A stretch of 35,958 bases of DNA from Clostridia bacterium (GCA_017469465.1 JAFUGH010000039.1:1-35958), one strand, 5' to 3'; counted from the stretch's first letter, positions 26,073-35,402 are shown. Notes: generated from the sequence alone by a model not told the origin. Made by a program: numbers and translations.

Positions 26073-29000
26073 AATATAGCTTATGGTGCTTTAGATTATT
26101 CAAGATCTACTGTGGATGAAATTTGGAATGATTTATTGGCGAATAATATAGAATTTGGTTCTGGCTATTATGGAGCAGTTCGAGCTAATTCTGGTCTTTA
26201 TGATGGAGGACATCATAATAATTATGTAATTATAGATATAGATAAAAGTAATATACCTGAAGGATATGTCTTTTTTAATAATGACAGTATTACGATAAAA
26301 GCATCAGATGGAAGTTCGAATACATATAGGTTCGCAGTAGACTATGATAATGGTTATGGTACGGAGCAATTAGGGTATGATTTGAATGGCAAGGCAACGC
26401 AAGAAATTAAAAGCCAGTATAATGGTGGAACCACCATATATACTGATAGAGAACATAGAGAACTCTATTATATTCAAATAGATGATGACTTTTTTAATCC
26501 TACTAATGCAAAAATAAGTTATACCTCAGACTATGGATATACATTTACCTATGTTAATACTAGTTCTGTAGAGCAAACAAGACCAGAAGATAGCTACATG
26601 AATATTCCCGATGGATTAGGAACTGGAACATATGATGTATACTTTGAAGTAAAATATCCAAATGGAGAAGTTGAGAGAATAGAAGTTACTGATGTTTATC
26701 AACAAGGAAGTGGCATAAAAATAGATGATAATGCTCTAGATAATCATAGACAATATCAGGCTTCTTATAGGAATTTGTTTGATTCGCAAAGCTATTATGT
26801 CAGTGTACCACAAGAAGTTCAGGATGCCATTGAAAATGGTGCCAGTGTTATAATAAGAACAAATAGAGTTGGTAATGGTTTCAACGGCTCTGCTTCATCT
26901 GGGGGGTTGGCTGAATCACAAATACAAGAAGAAAGAAGTTTCTTCGAAAAAATCGAAGAAATATTATCTGGCTTTATTATGAGTATTGCTAAAGTAGTGA
27001 ACTGGTTAATTGGTAAAGTAGTTGGCAGACAAATTACATTAGATGATATTATTTTTAATAAGTTTTCAGAAGTACGATTGGATTTTTTCAAAACGGATAT
27101 TTTTGGTAATAATGTTACAAGTGATTCTACATTAGTAATGGACTTAAGAGAGCCAGTTACTACAATGTATAACTTTTTTAAGAATTTAGCATTAATTGGT
27201 TACTTAATAATACTAATATATATAGGAATAAAAATAATGATTTCTTCTACTGTTGCAAAGAAAAAAGCAACGTATAAAGAAACATTTATGTATTGGGTAA
27301 CAGGAATAATTATATTATTCTTTATGCCATATTACATGAAATATGTAATTGCTTTAGATGAAGCTATCATAACATACATAAGTGATGATTCTGGTATAAG
27401 AAGTCAAGCATCAAGAAGTGGACAGGAAAATGCTTCTCAATTTAATAGTGATGCCAATAAAGGATTCTTAAAGACTACTTTCGATGATGAAGATGGGGAT
27501 TTAAGTGAAAGTGTAATTGATTTTAGTGGACAAGATTATATGTCAGCAGTTGGAAAATTAGCTTCTGAACATAAAAAATTAGGATATGCCATTGCATTTT
27601 TAGTCTTAACTTGGCAGATTGTTACAATGCTTGTATATTACTACAAGAGAATTTTCATAACAGCACTTTTAATAATGATTTTCCCACTTATTTCATTTAC
27701 TTTTGTTTGGGATAAAATGAATGATGGAAAATCACAAGCACTTTCGGCTTGGACAAGAGAATTTACAATAACAGTTTTTGTACAAGTCTTTCATGCCATT
27801 GTTTACGTATTTATTACAAATACCATTTATGCAACTATCCAAAAAAATGCATCTGGCATTGTTGTAAATGCTGATTTTATATTGTTAATTATTGCTTCTT
27901 CATTCATGTTTGCAGGTGAAGACATATTAAAGAAAATGTTTGGTGGTGGCGGTGAATCACTTGGCAATGCTACACAGTCTGCTGCTAAGATTGCTTTTAT
28001 TACAAAAGGCACAGTAGGTATGGGCACAAGGGTAATAAAAAATACTGTTGGCAAAGATGGTTTCGTAAGAAAAACAGCTAGTTCAATAAATGAAGCAAGA
28101 AAAGATTTGTTTTTATCAGGTAAGCCAGTTGGAGCTACTGTTAAAGATTTCTTCACAGGAAGTCAATCCCCATCTCGTATGGAAATGCTTGCTAATGATC
28201 AGGCTCGTCATAGTGGTGTTGGAGCATATCTTCCAAGTGAAGGAGAGATTACTCCAACAATAAATGAAGCTGCAGAGATGTTATATGATTTGAATAGTAG
28301 CAGTACACCTAAAGAATTTGCAGAAGCATTAGATAAATACCACAAATTGATGGATGCACGTAATGGTATAGGAGTAAGAAATATGACAGAATATGAGCGC
28401 AATCAATTTGATGAAATGATGAAAAGAAGTGGCATTAATATAGCGCAATTAAATAATTTAGATAAGGCAATGGAAAATGCTGCTATAGCCACTGCTGCAG
28501 TTGGTGGTAACATTTTTGATCGTAAAAATAGAGAGAAAATGAATAGAATTACACAAAATTTAAGAATTGAAATTGAAGCAATCTTTCCAGCAACAGATAG
28601 GGAAGGTAATCCACTAACCGGAAGTAATAACCTCATGGCAAATAAAGTGATGAATGCAGCTTTAATTAACATGGCAGAAAATGGAATTCCTGTACCGAAA
28701 AAGCCTAAGAATTTTGAAAAAGAATGGAATCAAAAAATCGAAAAGACAAAAAATACAGCAGAACGTATAGGTTATAAGGTAAATACTCCTATAGACATTT
28801 CAGAATCTATTCAAAGAAGAAAAACAGCAACTCAGAATATTATGACAGAATATTTACGAAAAAATCCAAGTTTATCGGTAGAGCAGAAAGAAAATGTAAG
28901 AAATATTGCCAAACATGTTGCTGTATTACAACAGTCATATAATAGTGATGCAAGCAAGTATCAAGTTGCAAAAGCTTTTGAAGTGATAGAGCAAAGTGAA

Positions 29001-30437
29001 GACAATAAAGAAATTGCGAAAATAATGATGGAAATTGCTGGTGTTGATACTGATATAGAAAATTTAAAATATTTATTAACAAAGAAAATTAGCATTTCAG
29101 CAGGTGCAAGACAAGGAGTTGAAGGTAAAACTTTATTTAATACAAGCAAAAATAGGTTATTAGATAATTATTTCACTGCAAGAAGAGATGAAATATATCA
29201 TCAATTCAGAAGTACTATTAGTGGAACAATGTCGAGAGAGGAAGAAAGAGAAGCTCAGTTATTTGCACTACATCTTGCTCGAATAGAAAATTATGATATG
29301 GGACTAGTAGGAACATCAGATATCACAAATTCTATTGGTATTCTTGGAGAGAATCAAGAACTTGCTAATAGAATGATGCAAGCTGCAAGCATTGATGGCA
29401 ACTATGAAAAGTTTAAAACTGAAATAGATCATTTAATCGATGTGGAAGATTGGGCTAATACGACAGTAAATGATATGGAAACAAAAACTACTTCAAAGAG
29501 TGATGAAGATTTATCTATCACAATTCTTGATATTATTGAAGCGGCTAAAAATGGAACAATGCGTGGAGAATCAAAAAAAATTGGTAGTGATAGAGACTTA
29601 TTTAAAAAGGCTACTAGAGATGGTGCTAATGCTGCTATTTTAGAAAGAAAGAGAGAAGAATACAATAGAAGAGAAAGAATGAGAGCACAGCAACTTGATG
29701 ATGCAGCTAAGAATTTTGGAAAATTTGCATTAGAAGCTGAAGGTTATAATGAAACACCTGCAAATATGCCAAGTGCAGAAATTACTTTAGATGGAATTAC
29801 AAGAGACGAAATGAGAGAGTTAGCTAAAGAAAATTTGAAAGGGGCATTTTCGAATGCTGCAAAATTGGCTACAGATGTATTAGTTACTCCGGTAACTACA
29901 GTGGGAGGATTTGCAATTGGTGCAGCATTGACAGACGATTTTATGCCTGCAGAAGAAGCATTACTTGGTGCAGTTAGTGGAAATAAAATTGCATCTCAAG
30001 CAACAAACACAATTGAAACACTTTCTCATGAAAAAGATAGAAATAAAAAATTAGAAAAAATTAAAAAGGAAATAAACGCAAGAGTAAAAAGTGATGAAAC
30101 TCAAAGATTAGAGGCTAGACAAGTTTTTGAAGACGCAAATGATAAGGCAAGAGATGGATTAGATGGAAGCCTTGTATTTACAGGTGCTAATGCTACAATG
30201 CACCTAGAGGCAGATGGAACGATATCTGCAACAATAAATATTAGAGCTCAGAATGCAGCTTTTGTACATATTAGCGAAAAGGCTCCAATTCCAAGTAGTG
30301 GATGGCAAGCTTATCAAGAAAGTGTTTATTATCAATTTGATGATAATAGTCCGGCAACTTATCATACGTTGTATATATATTTAAAAGATAGGTATGGAAA
30401 CATTCAAGGTAAGAAAATTAGTGAAATTCATTTGTAA
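26013..30437 (+). CDS. VirB6/TrbL-like channel protein 5 (1474 aa) with Ig-like C-terminus
   Basis: This is the largest paralogue. The signal peptide (KLNTAIILVVILFANIAYGA) resembles that of protein 4. The ectodomain (about 27-310) is large and Tyr/Asp-rich with beta-sandwich-like stretches (for example GTGTYDVYFEVKYPNGEVER). The family motif LDDIIFNKFSEVRLDFF starts at 343, and AWTREFTITVFVQVFHAIVY lies near 579-598. A helical tail of about 600 residues follows, then a Gly-rich element near 1278-1325, then a final beta domain (about 1384-1474) ending HTLYIYLKDRYGNIQGKKIS. That end matches the Ig-like units with T-x-Y-x-x-x-K-D-x-x-G-N common in surface proteins. Its presence suggests the far C-terminus may be extracellular or translocated. 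Confidence 0.83.
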   Translation: MKKFLLKLNTAIILVVILFANIAYGALDYSRSTVDEIWNDLLANNIEFGSGYYGAVRANSGLYDGGHHNNYVIIDIDKSNIPEGYVFFNNDSITIKASDGSSNTYRFAVDYDNGYGTEQLGYDLNGKATQEIKSQYNGGTTIYTDREHRELYYIQIDDDFFNPTNAKISYTSDYGYTFTYVNTSSVEQTRPEDSYMNIPDGLGTGTYDVYFEVKYPNGEVERIEVTDVYQQGSGIKIDDNALDNHRQYQASYRNLFDSQSYYVSVPQEVQDAIENGASVIIRTNRVGNGFNGSASSGGLAESQIQEERSFFEKIEEILSGFIMSIAKVVNWLIGKVVGRQITLDDIIFNKFSEVRLDFFKTDIFGNNVTSDSTLVMDLREPVTTMYNFFKNLALIGYLIILIYIGIKIMISSTVAKKKATYKETFMYWVTGIIILFFMPYYMKYVIALDEAIITYISDDSGIRSQASRSGQENASQFNSDANKGFLKTTFDDEDGDLSESVIDFSGQDYMSAVGKLASEHKKLGYAIAFLVLTWQIVTMLVYYYKRIFITALLIMIFPLISFTFVWDKMNDGKSQALSAWTREFTITVFVQVFHAIVYVFITNTIYATIQKNASGIVVNADFILLIIASSFMFAGEDILKKMFGGGGESLGNATQSAAKIAFITKGTVGMGTRVIKNTVGKDGFVRKTASSINEARKDLFLSGKPVGATVKDFFTGSQSPSRMEMLANDQARHSGVGAYLPSEGEITPTINEAAEMLYDLNSSSTPKEFAEALDKYHKLMDARNGIGVRNMTEYERNQFDEMMKRSGINIAQLNNLDKAMENAAIATAAVGGNIFDRKNREKMNRITQNLRIEIEAIFPATDREGNPLTGSNNLMANKVMNAALINMAENGIPVPKKPKNFEKEWNQKIEKTKNTAERIGYKVNTPIDISESIQRRKTATQNIMTEYLRKNPSLSVEQKENVRNIAKHVAVLQQSYNSDASKYQVAKAFEVIEQSEDNKEIAKIMMEIAGVDTDIENLKYLLTKKISISAGARQGVEGKTLFNTSKNRLLDNYFTARRDEIYHQFRSTISGTMSREEEREAQLFALHLARIENYDMGLVGTSDITNSIGILGENQELANRMMQAASIDGNYEKFKTEIDHLIDVEDWANTTVNDMETKTTSKSDEDLSITILDIIEAAKNGTMRGESKKIGSDRDLFKKATRDGANAAILERKREEYNRRERMRAQQLDDAAKNFGKFALEAEGYNETPANMPSAEITLDGITRDEMRELAKENLKGAFSNAAKLATDVLVTPVTTVGGFAIGAALTDDFMPAEEALLGAVSGNKIASQATNTIETLSHEKDRNKKLEKIKKEINARVKSDETQRLEARQVFEDANDKARDGLDGSLVFTGANATMHLEADGTISATINIRAQNAAFVHISEKAPIPSSGWQAYQESVYYQFDDNSPATYHTLYIYLKDRYGNIQGKKISEIHL

Positions 30438-30455
30438 TTGATTTGAGGTGGAAAG

Positions 30456-31511
30456 ATGTCAGAAGATTTAAGTAAAATAGCATTAATGTCTGGAAAATTA
30501 AGTGGTACCAAAACATTAGACTTTGTATTAGAAAACTTAGAAGAACCTGATGAAGTTGAGAGCTTTTTAAAGAGCTTTATCAAACTGAAAATTGATTTTG
30601 ATGTATCTAACGAACCGGTATATATTAATGATGATCAAGACTTTTTAGAACATTTAAATGAAATTGAAAACAGTGAATACATCAGTATATATGCAAATGA
30701 AAATTTTAGCAGGCTTTATATAACAGTTGATGTAAAAAAGACATATATCATTAGAATTAATAAAGTCAATAGTAATATCATTGCTAAGTTTATATCAAAA
30801 GAAAAGCCAATTAAATTTTCACTGAATTCTTTTAATTTTATTAAGTGGTGTGTTACTCAAAAAATAGATATGAGAAATATTTACGATATTCCAACGTATA
30901 TAAAAATTTTAACAAATGAAGTAGATCCTTTTAAGACAATAGAGAATTATATAGAGCAGTATACACACTACAAACTTAGTGATGATGATAACGAGACAAA
31001 TAGTATTATTATTGGAAATTTTATTTATGAATTTGGAAAGTTCTTGAATGAAAATGCTAAAAGATTTGGAATTGATTCAGTATGCAAATTAATTAATGAA
31101 AATAGCTATTATGAGGCAATCATGAATAAAGATTCAGATAGTTGTACAATAAAATTTGCTTATTCAAACTTAAAACAAGCTATTGATACAATTGTTGATG
31201 AAAAGGAAAAGGAATATAAAGAAAAGGCATATATCATTTCACCACTTGGTAGAATTGCCATTAAATATGGTCATAATGTTAAAGATATAATCGAGGAACT
31301 GTATGCAGAAGACATCTCTATTACAATTTTAAATGAATTGTATAACAATAATATACATGTCACATTAGATGCTGAAGATAATTATGTCGTAAATTGCAAA
31401 TATAAAAATATTAGCAATGTTTTTTCATTAATTACAGCAATTTTAGATGATATCTTTTATACAATGTTTAAACAAACATTTGAGGCAACGATAAAATGTG
31501 AGGTGAAATGA
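30456..31511 (+). CDS. Unknown 351-aa soluble protein at the end of the T4SS-like operon
   Basis: I do not recognise this protein. It has no signal peptide and no membrane helix, is rich in Asn, Ile, Lys and Asp, and is probably cytoplasmic. The strand/helix order in 70-170 (YISIYANENFSRLYITVDVK, IRINK, KPIKFSLNSFNFIKWCV, then IYDIPTYIKILTNEVDPFKT) loosely recalls a degenerate DnaQ/pol-I-type exonuclease fold, and ISPLGRIAIKYG lies later. The acidic catalytic residues of that fold are not evident, so this is weak. GAGGTGG gives the start, 18 bases after VirB6-like gene 5. The stop overlaps the truA ATG (ATGA). Position suggests a cytoplasmic accessory protein of the secretion machine. Confidence 0.7.
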   Translation: MSEDLSKIALMSGKLSGTKTLDFVLENLEEPDEVESFLKSFIKLKIDFDVSNEPVYINDDQDFLEHLNEIENSEYISIYANENFSRLYITVDVKKTYIIRINKVNSNIIAKFISKEKPIKFSLNSFNFIKWCVTQKIDMRNIYDIPTYIKILTNEVDPFKTIENYIEQYTHYKLSDDDNETNSIIIGNFIYEFGKFLNENAKRFGIDSVCKLINENSYYEAIMNKDSDSCTIKFAYSNLKQAIDTIVDEKEKEYKEKAYIISPLGRIAIKYGHNVKDIIEELYAEDISITILNELYNNNIHVTLDAEDNYVVNCKYKNISNVFSLITAILDDIFYTMFKQTFEATIKCEVK

Positions 31512-32251
31512 CATTGAGAAATATAAAGTTAACGATTGAATACGATGGAAAGAACTTTGCAGGTTGGCAGGTGCAACCTGGTAAAGAGAGTATTCAAAGC
31601 GAAATAGAAAGAGCTATTGCTGAAATTACAGGGGAAGAAGTTGAAATATTTGGTTCTGGTAGAACGGATGCAGGAGTACATGCACTAGGGCAGGTTGCTA
31701 ACTTTCACACAAATTCGTTGATTGAAGTAGCTAAGTTTCCATATGCTATTAATGCTAAATTGAAGAAGAGTATTGTCATAAAAAATGCAGAAGAAGTGCC
31801 AGAAAGATTTCATGCTAGATACAATGTAAAAGAAAAAACATATAGATATGTTATTAACAATGATGAATTTCCATCAGCGTTAGATAGATATAGAGAATTT
31901 CATATTCCTTACAAATTAAATATTGAGAACATGAAGAAAGCTCTGACATATTTTAAAGGTTCACATGATTTTAAAAGTTTTATGTCTTCTGGAGGAAACA
32001 AAAAGAAAACGACAGTTAGGACGCTAACTAAATGTGAATTATTTCAAAAAGATGGAAAGATTATTATAGAGTTAACAGGTGATGGATTTCTTTATAATAT
32101 GGTTAGAATTATTTGTGGAACTATTATAGATATAGGATTAGGAAAGATTAATCCTGAAGAGATACCAATGATAATTGAAAGCAGGGATAGAACAAAAGCT
32201 GGAAGGACTCTTCCACCGCATGGATTATATCTTAAAGAAGTAAGATATTAA
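31508..32251 (+). CDS. truA: tRNA pseudouridine(38-40) synthase TruA
   Basis: The 247-residue enzyme converts uridines 38-40 in the anticodon arm of tRNAs to pseudouridine. The catalytic Asp54 lies in GSGRTDAGVHALGQVANF. Other family parts are EYDGKNFAGWQVQP, ERFHARYNVKEKTYRYVI, GSHDFKSFMSSG and GDGFLYNMVRIICGTIIDIG. The length is normal. The start overlaps the preceding stop by four bases, so translation is coupled to the secretion-locus operon and no promoter of its own is visible. This ties a housekeeping gene to the T4SS-like transcript. Confidence 0.96.
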   Translation: MTLRNIKLTIEYDGKNFAGWQVQPGKESIQSEIERAIAEITGEEVEIFGSGRTDAGVHALGQVANFHTNSLIEVAKFPYAINAKLKKSIVIKNAEEVPERFHARYNVKEKTYRYVINNDEFPSALDRYREFHIPYKLNIENMKKALTYFKGSHDFKSFMSSGGNKKKTTVRTLTKCELFQKDGKIIIELTGDGFLYNMVRIICGTIIDIGLGKINPEEIPMIIESRDRTKAGRTLPPHGLYLKEVRY

Positions 32252-32278
32252 TATATTCTATAAAAAGAGGGGAATGTT

Positions 32279-35200
32279 ATGAAAAAATATTTTATACTTT
32301 TTTTACTAATTTTATTAATATGCGTAAGTAATATTAATTATGCACAATCAAGAAAAATAGTAGTTCTTTTGAACAAAGAGGTAAAAATATACTATGATGA
32401 TAAAATTCAACAATTTCAAAATGTAAAGGGAACAAAAGTCTATCCAATTACATATGGAGGTACCACCTACCTACCTTTAAGATCAATTTCTTCGCTGTTT
32501 AATGAAAAAATAAAATGGGATGGGACAACAAATAGCATATATTTAGGTGCAGGAGAAGTTGATAAAATTTCGTCAAAAGAAAATAAAGCATTTGTAAAAG
32601 GAAAAAACGAGAATATAGAAGTACTTCTTAATGAAGATTTAAAAATATATTATAATGGGAAAATTCAAGTGTTTAGGGATGTAAACAATAGAAGGGTATA
32701 TCCATTATCATATGAAGGAGTAACTTATCTGCCAGTAAGAGCGACATCTAATTTGTTTGGAGCAAAAATTGATTGGAACATGGCTCAAAATGCGGTATTG
32801 ATATCTCGTAAAACAAATAACACGAGTAATGCAAATAACACGAGTAAAACAGTAGCGGTAGCAGGAGTGATATTAAGCAACAAATCATTATCATTAAAGA
32901 TAGGCGAAAGTGGTACATTGGTAGCAAAAGTTACACCAGCTGATGCAACAAATAAAAATGTAACATGGACAAGTTCAAATGCTGGCGTTGCAAGTGTATC
33001 AAATGGTAAGGTTACAGCAGTGAAAGAAGGAACAGCAATTGTTACAGCTAGCACATTAGATGGGGCTAAAAAGGCAAGTTGTTTGGTAACAGTAACGAGT
33101 TCAGCGACAAAGACGACAGCAGTTGTAGGAGTGATACTAAATAGACAAACGTTACCATTAAAAGTAGGAGAGCGTAGTACATTAGTAGCAACAGTTACAC
33201 CAGCTGATGCAACAAATAAAAATGTAACGTGGATAAGTTCAAATGCTGGTGTTGCAAGTGTATCAAATGGCACAGTTACAGCAGTAAAAGAAGGAACAGC
33301 AATTGTTACAGTCAGTACAGCAGATGGAACTAAAAAAGCAAGTTGTTTGGTAACAGTAACAAGCTCAGCACCAAAAACAATAGCAGTTGCAGGAGTGATA
33401 CTGAATAGACAAACGTTACCATTAAAGGTAGGGGAGCATAGCATATTAGTAGCGACAGTTACACCAAATAATGCAACAAATAAAAATGTAACATGGACAA
33501 CTTCAAATGCTGGTGTTGTAAGTGTATCAAATGGTGCAGTTACAGCAGTAAAAGCAGGAACAGCAATTGTTTCAGTCAGTACAGCAGATGGGGCTAAAAG
33601 AGCAAGTTGTTTGGTAACAGTAACAAATCCTGTACCAAAAACAATAGCAGTAACAGGAGTATCATTAAATAAACAAACATTATCATTAAAGGTAGGAGAA
33701 AGCAATACATTAGTAGCCACAGTCGTACCAAATGATGCGACAAATAAAAATGTAACATGGTCAAGCTCAAACTCAGATATTGCAAGTGTATCAAATGGTA
33801 CTGTTACGGCATTAAAAGAAGGAACAGCAATTATTACAGTCAACACAGTAGATGGAAATAAAAAGACTGGATGTGTAGTATCGGTAACAAAGCCAACCCC
33901 AAAAACAATAGCAGTAACTGGAATATCACTTAATAAACAAACATTATCTTTAAAAGTTGGAGAGAGAAGTACATTGGTAGCAACCGTTACGCCAAGTGAT
34001 GCAACTAATAAAAGAGTAACTTGGACAAGTTCTAATACAAATGTTGTAAGAGTATTAAATGGCGCAGTTACGGCAATGCAGGAAGGAACAGCAATCGTTA
34101 CAGTAAGCACAGTAGATGGAGCGAAAAAGGCAAGCTGCAAAATAATGGTAACCAAGCAAACAGCAAAAACGGTAGCGGTAAAAAAAGTATCCTTAAATAA
34201 GCAAGCAATATCATTAAAAGTTGGTGAAAATAGTACATTAGTAGCAACCGTTTCTCCAAGTAATGCAACGAATAAAAATGTAACGTGGACAAGTTCAAAT
34301 ACAAGTGTTGCAACAATATCAAATGGAAAAGTTACTGCGTTAAAAGCTGGTACGACAACGATAACAGTGAAAACTGTAGATGGCTCTAAAACAGCAAGAT
34401 GTACCATAAATGTTATTCAGAAGGTAGATAATATTAGATTTCAAAATCCTATAAGAGTTGGAAATGATGTATTGTATGGGGCAGATCCTTGGGTTATACA
34501 AAGTGGTGGTTATTATTATTTTACTTGTACGAGAGGAAATGCAATTGAAATTAGCAAAACTAAAAACTTGCAAGATATAGGTCAAAACTTCAAAAAAGTA
34601 TATACTAGTCCTAAGAATGCTACAATATGGGCACCAGAGTTACATTATATTAATGGCAAATGGTATATCTATTATACAGATCTTGAAAAAAATGAAGAAG
34701 GAAAATATGGTACTAATAGAAGACTTTATGTGTTACGTGCTAAAACTTCAGATCCTTATGGTGAGTATCAATATGTGGGAAAAGTATATGATAAGAAGCA
34801 CGACTTCTACGCTATTGACGGAACAGTTTTGCAATGGAATAATGAACTTTACCTATTATGGTCTGGTTGGGATAGTAAGAATTGGCATGATTGGATGTAT
34901 CATAGAATTTATATTGCAAAACTAAATAAGGAGAAGCCTTGGATAATTGAAGGGGATAGAGTAGCAATTGCGAAATCAGAAAAATCATGGGAAAAGAATG
35001 GTGGATATGTTTTAGAAGCTCCAGAGGTATTAATTAAAAATGGTGTTTTACACATTATTTATTCTGCTTCAGGTGCAAAGAGTGATAAATATTGTTTAGG
35101 AATGTTGACTTATAAAGGAGGAAATCTATTAAGAGCATCTTCTTGGGAAAAAGCGTCTAAACCTTTATTTGAATCAGGAAATGGTGTGTATTCTCCTGGA

Positions 35201-35389
35201 CATTGCAGTTTTACAAAGTCACCAGATGGAAAAGAGGATTGGATTGTTTATCATGCAGCTTATAAAAAAGGTGATTCTAGTAAAGGATTAAGAAATATTA
35301 GAATGCAGAAATTTACATGGAATGGAACGACACCAGTTTTTGGAAAACCAGTTGCAAACGATTCTTATAGTGATGCACCAAGTCAATAG
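32279..35389 (+). CDS. Secreted GH43 glycosidase with stalk-type domains and six BIG2 repeats
   Basis: The 1036-residue protein has a signal peptide cut near NYA/QSR (residue 22). Two copper-amine-oxidase-N-like units (about 25-175, with TYLPLRSISSLF and TYLPVRATSNLFG) follow, then six BIG2 Ig-like repeats (about 192-715). The C-terminal five-blade propeller (about 718-1030) is of the GH43 type. The catalytic triad is visible as Asp736 (GADPWV), Asp847 (AIDGTVL) and Glu913 (LEAPEV). GH43 enzymes are mostly arabinofuranosidases, arabinanases or xylosidases, so a plant-polysaccharide diet is inferred. There is no LPXTG or SLH anchor; the amine-oxidase-like units may bind the wall. It starts 27 bases after truA with GAGGGGAA and a terminator follows. 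Confidence 0.88.
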   Translation: MKKYFILFLLILLICVSNINYAQSRKIVVLLNKEVKIYYDDKIQQFQNVKGTKVYPITYGGTTYLPLRSISSLFNEKIKWDGTTNSIYLGAGEVDKISSKENKAFVKGKNENIEVLLNEDLKIYYNGKIQVFRDVNNRRVYPLSYEGVTYLPVRATSNLFGAKIDWNMAQNAVLISRKTNNTSNANNTSKTVAVAGVILSNKSLSLKIGESGTLVAKVTPADATNKNVTWTSSNAGVASVSNGKVTAVKEGTAIVTASTLDGAKKASCLVTVTSSATKTTAVVGVILNRQTLPLKVGERSTLVATVTPADATNKNVTWISSNAGVASVSNGTVTAVKEGTAIVTVSTADGTKKASCLVTVTSSAPKTIAVAGVILNRQTLPLKVGEHSILVATVTPNNATNKNVTWTTSNAGVVSVSNGAVTAVKAGTAIVSVSTADGAKRASCLVTVTNPVPKTIAVTGVSLNKQTLSLKVGESNTLVATVVPNDATNKNVTWSSSNSDIASVSNGTVTALKEGTAIITVNTVDGNKKTGCVVSVTKPTPKTIAVTGISLNKQTLSLKVGERSTLVATVTPSDATNKRVTWTSSNTNVVRVLNGAVTAMQEGTAIVTVSTVDGAKKASCKIMVTKQTAKTVAVKKVSLNKQAISLKVGENSTLVATVSPSNATNKNVTWTSSNTSVATISNGKVTALKAGTTTITVKTVDGSKTARCTINVIQKVDNIRFQNPIRVGNDVLYGADPWVIQSGGYYYFTCTRGNAIEISKTKNLQDIGQNFKKVYTSPKNATIWAPELHYINGKWYIYYTDLEKNEEGKYGTNRRLYVLRAKTSDPYGEYQYVGKVYDKKHDFYAIDGTVLQWNNELYLLWSGWDSKNWHDWMYHRIYIAKLNKEKPWIIEGDRVAIAKSEKSWEKNGGYVLEAPEVLIKNGVLHIIYSASGAKSDKYCLGMLTYKGGNLLRASSWEKASKPLFESGNGVYSPGHCSFTKSPDGKEDWIVYHAAYKKGDSSKGLRNIRMQKFTWNGTTPVFGKPVANDSYSDAPSQ
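32852..34425 (+). repeat. Six tandem BIG2-coding repeats
   Basis: Six units of about 258-264 bp encode BIG2 domains (each with LKVGE, VTWTSSN and SVSNG-type motifs). Units 1-3 are very similar at DNA level and units 4-6 are more diverged, so the array has expanded recently and could change length by recombination. The array produces a long antisense open frame that is not a gene. Confidence 0.9.
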
Positions 35390-35402
35390 AAAGAATAATA
35401 AA

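Noticed and set aside
32785..34407. A 540-codon open frame on the minus strand
   Set aside because: It lies entirely antisense to the BIG2 repeats and reflects their periodic codon use. It has no ribosome site, and its translation is a low-complexity Val/Thr/Phe repeat.
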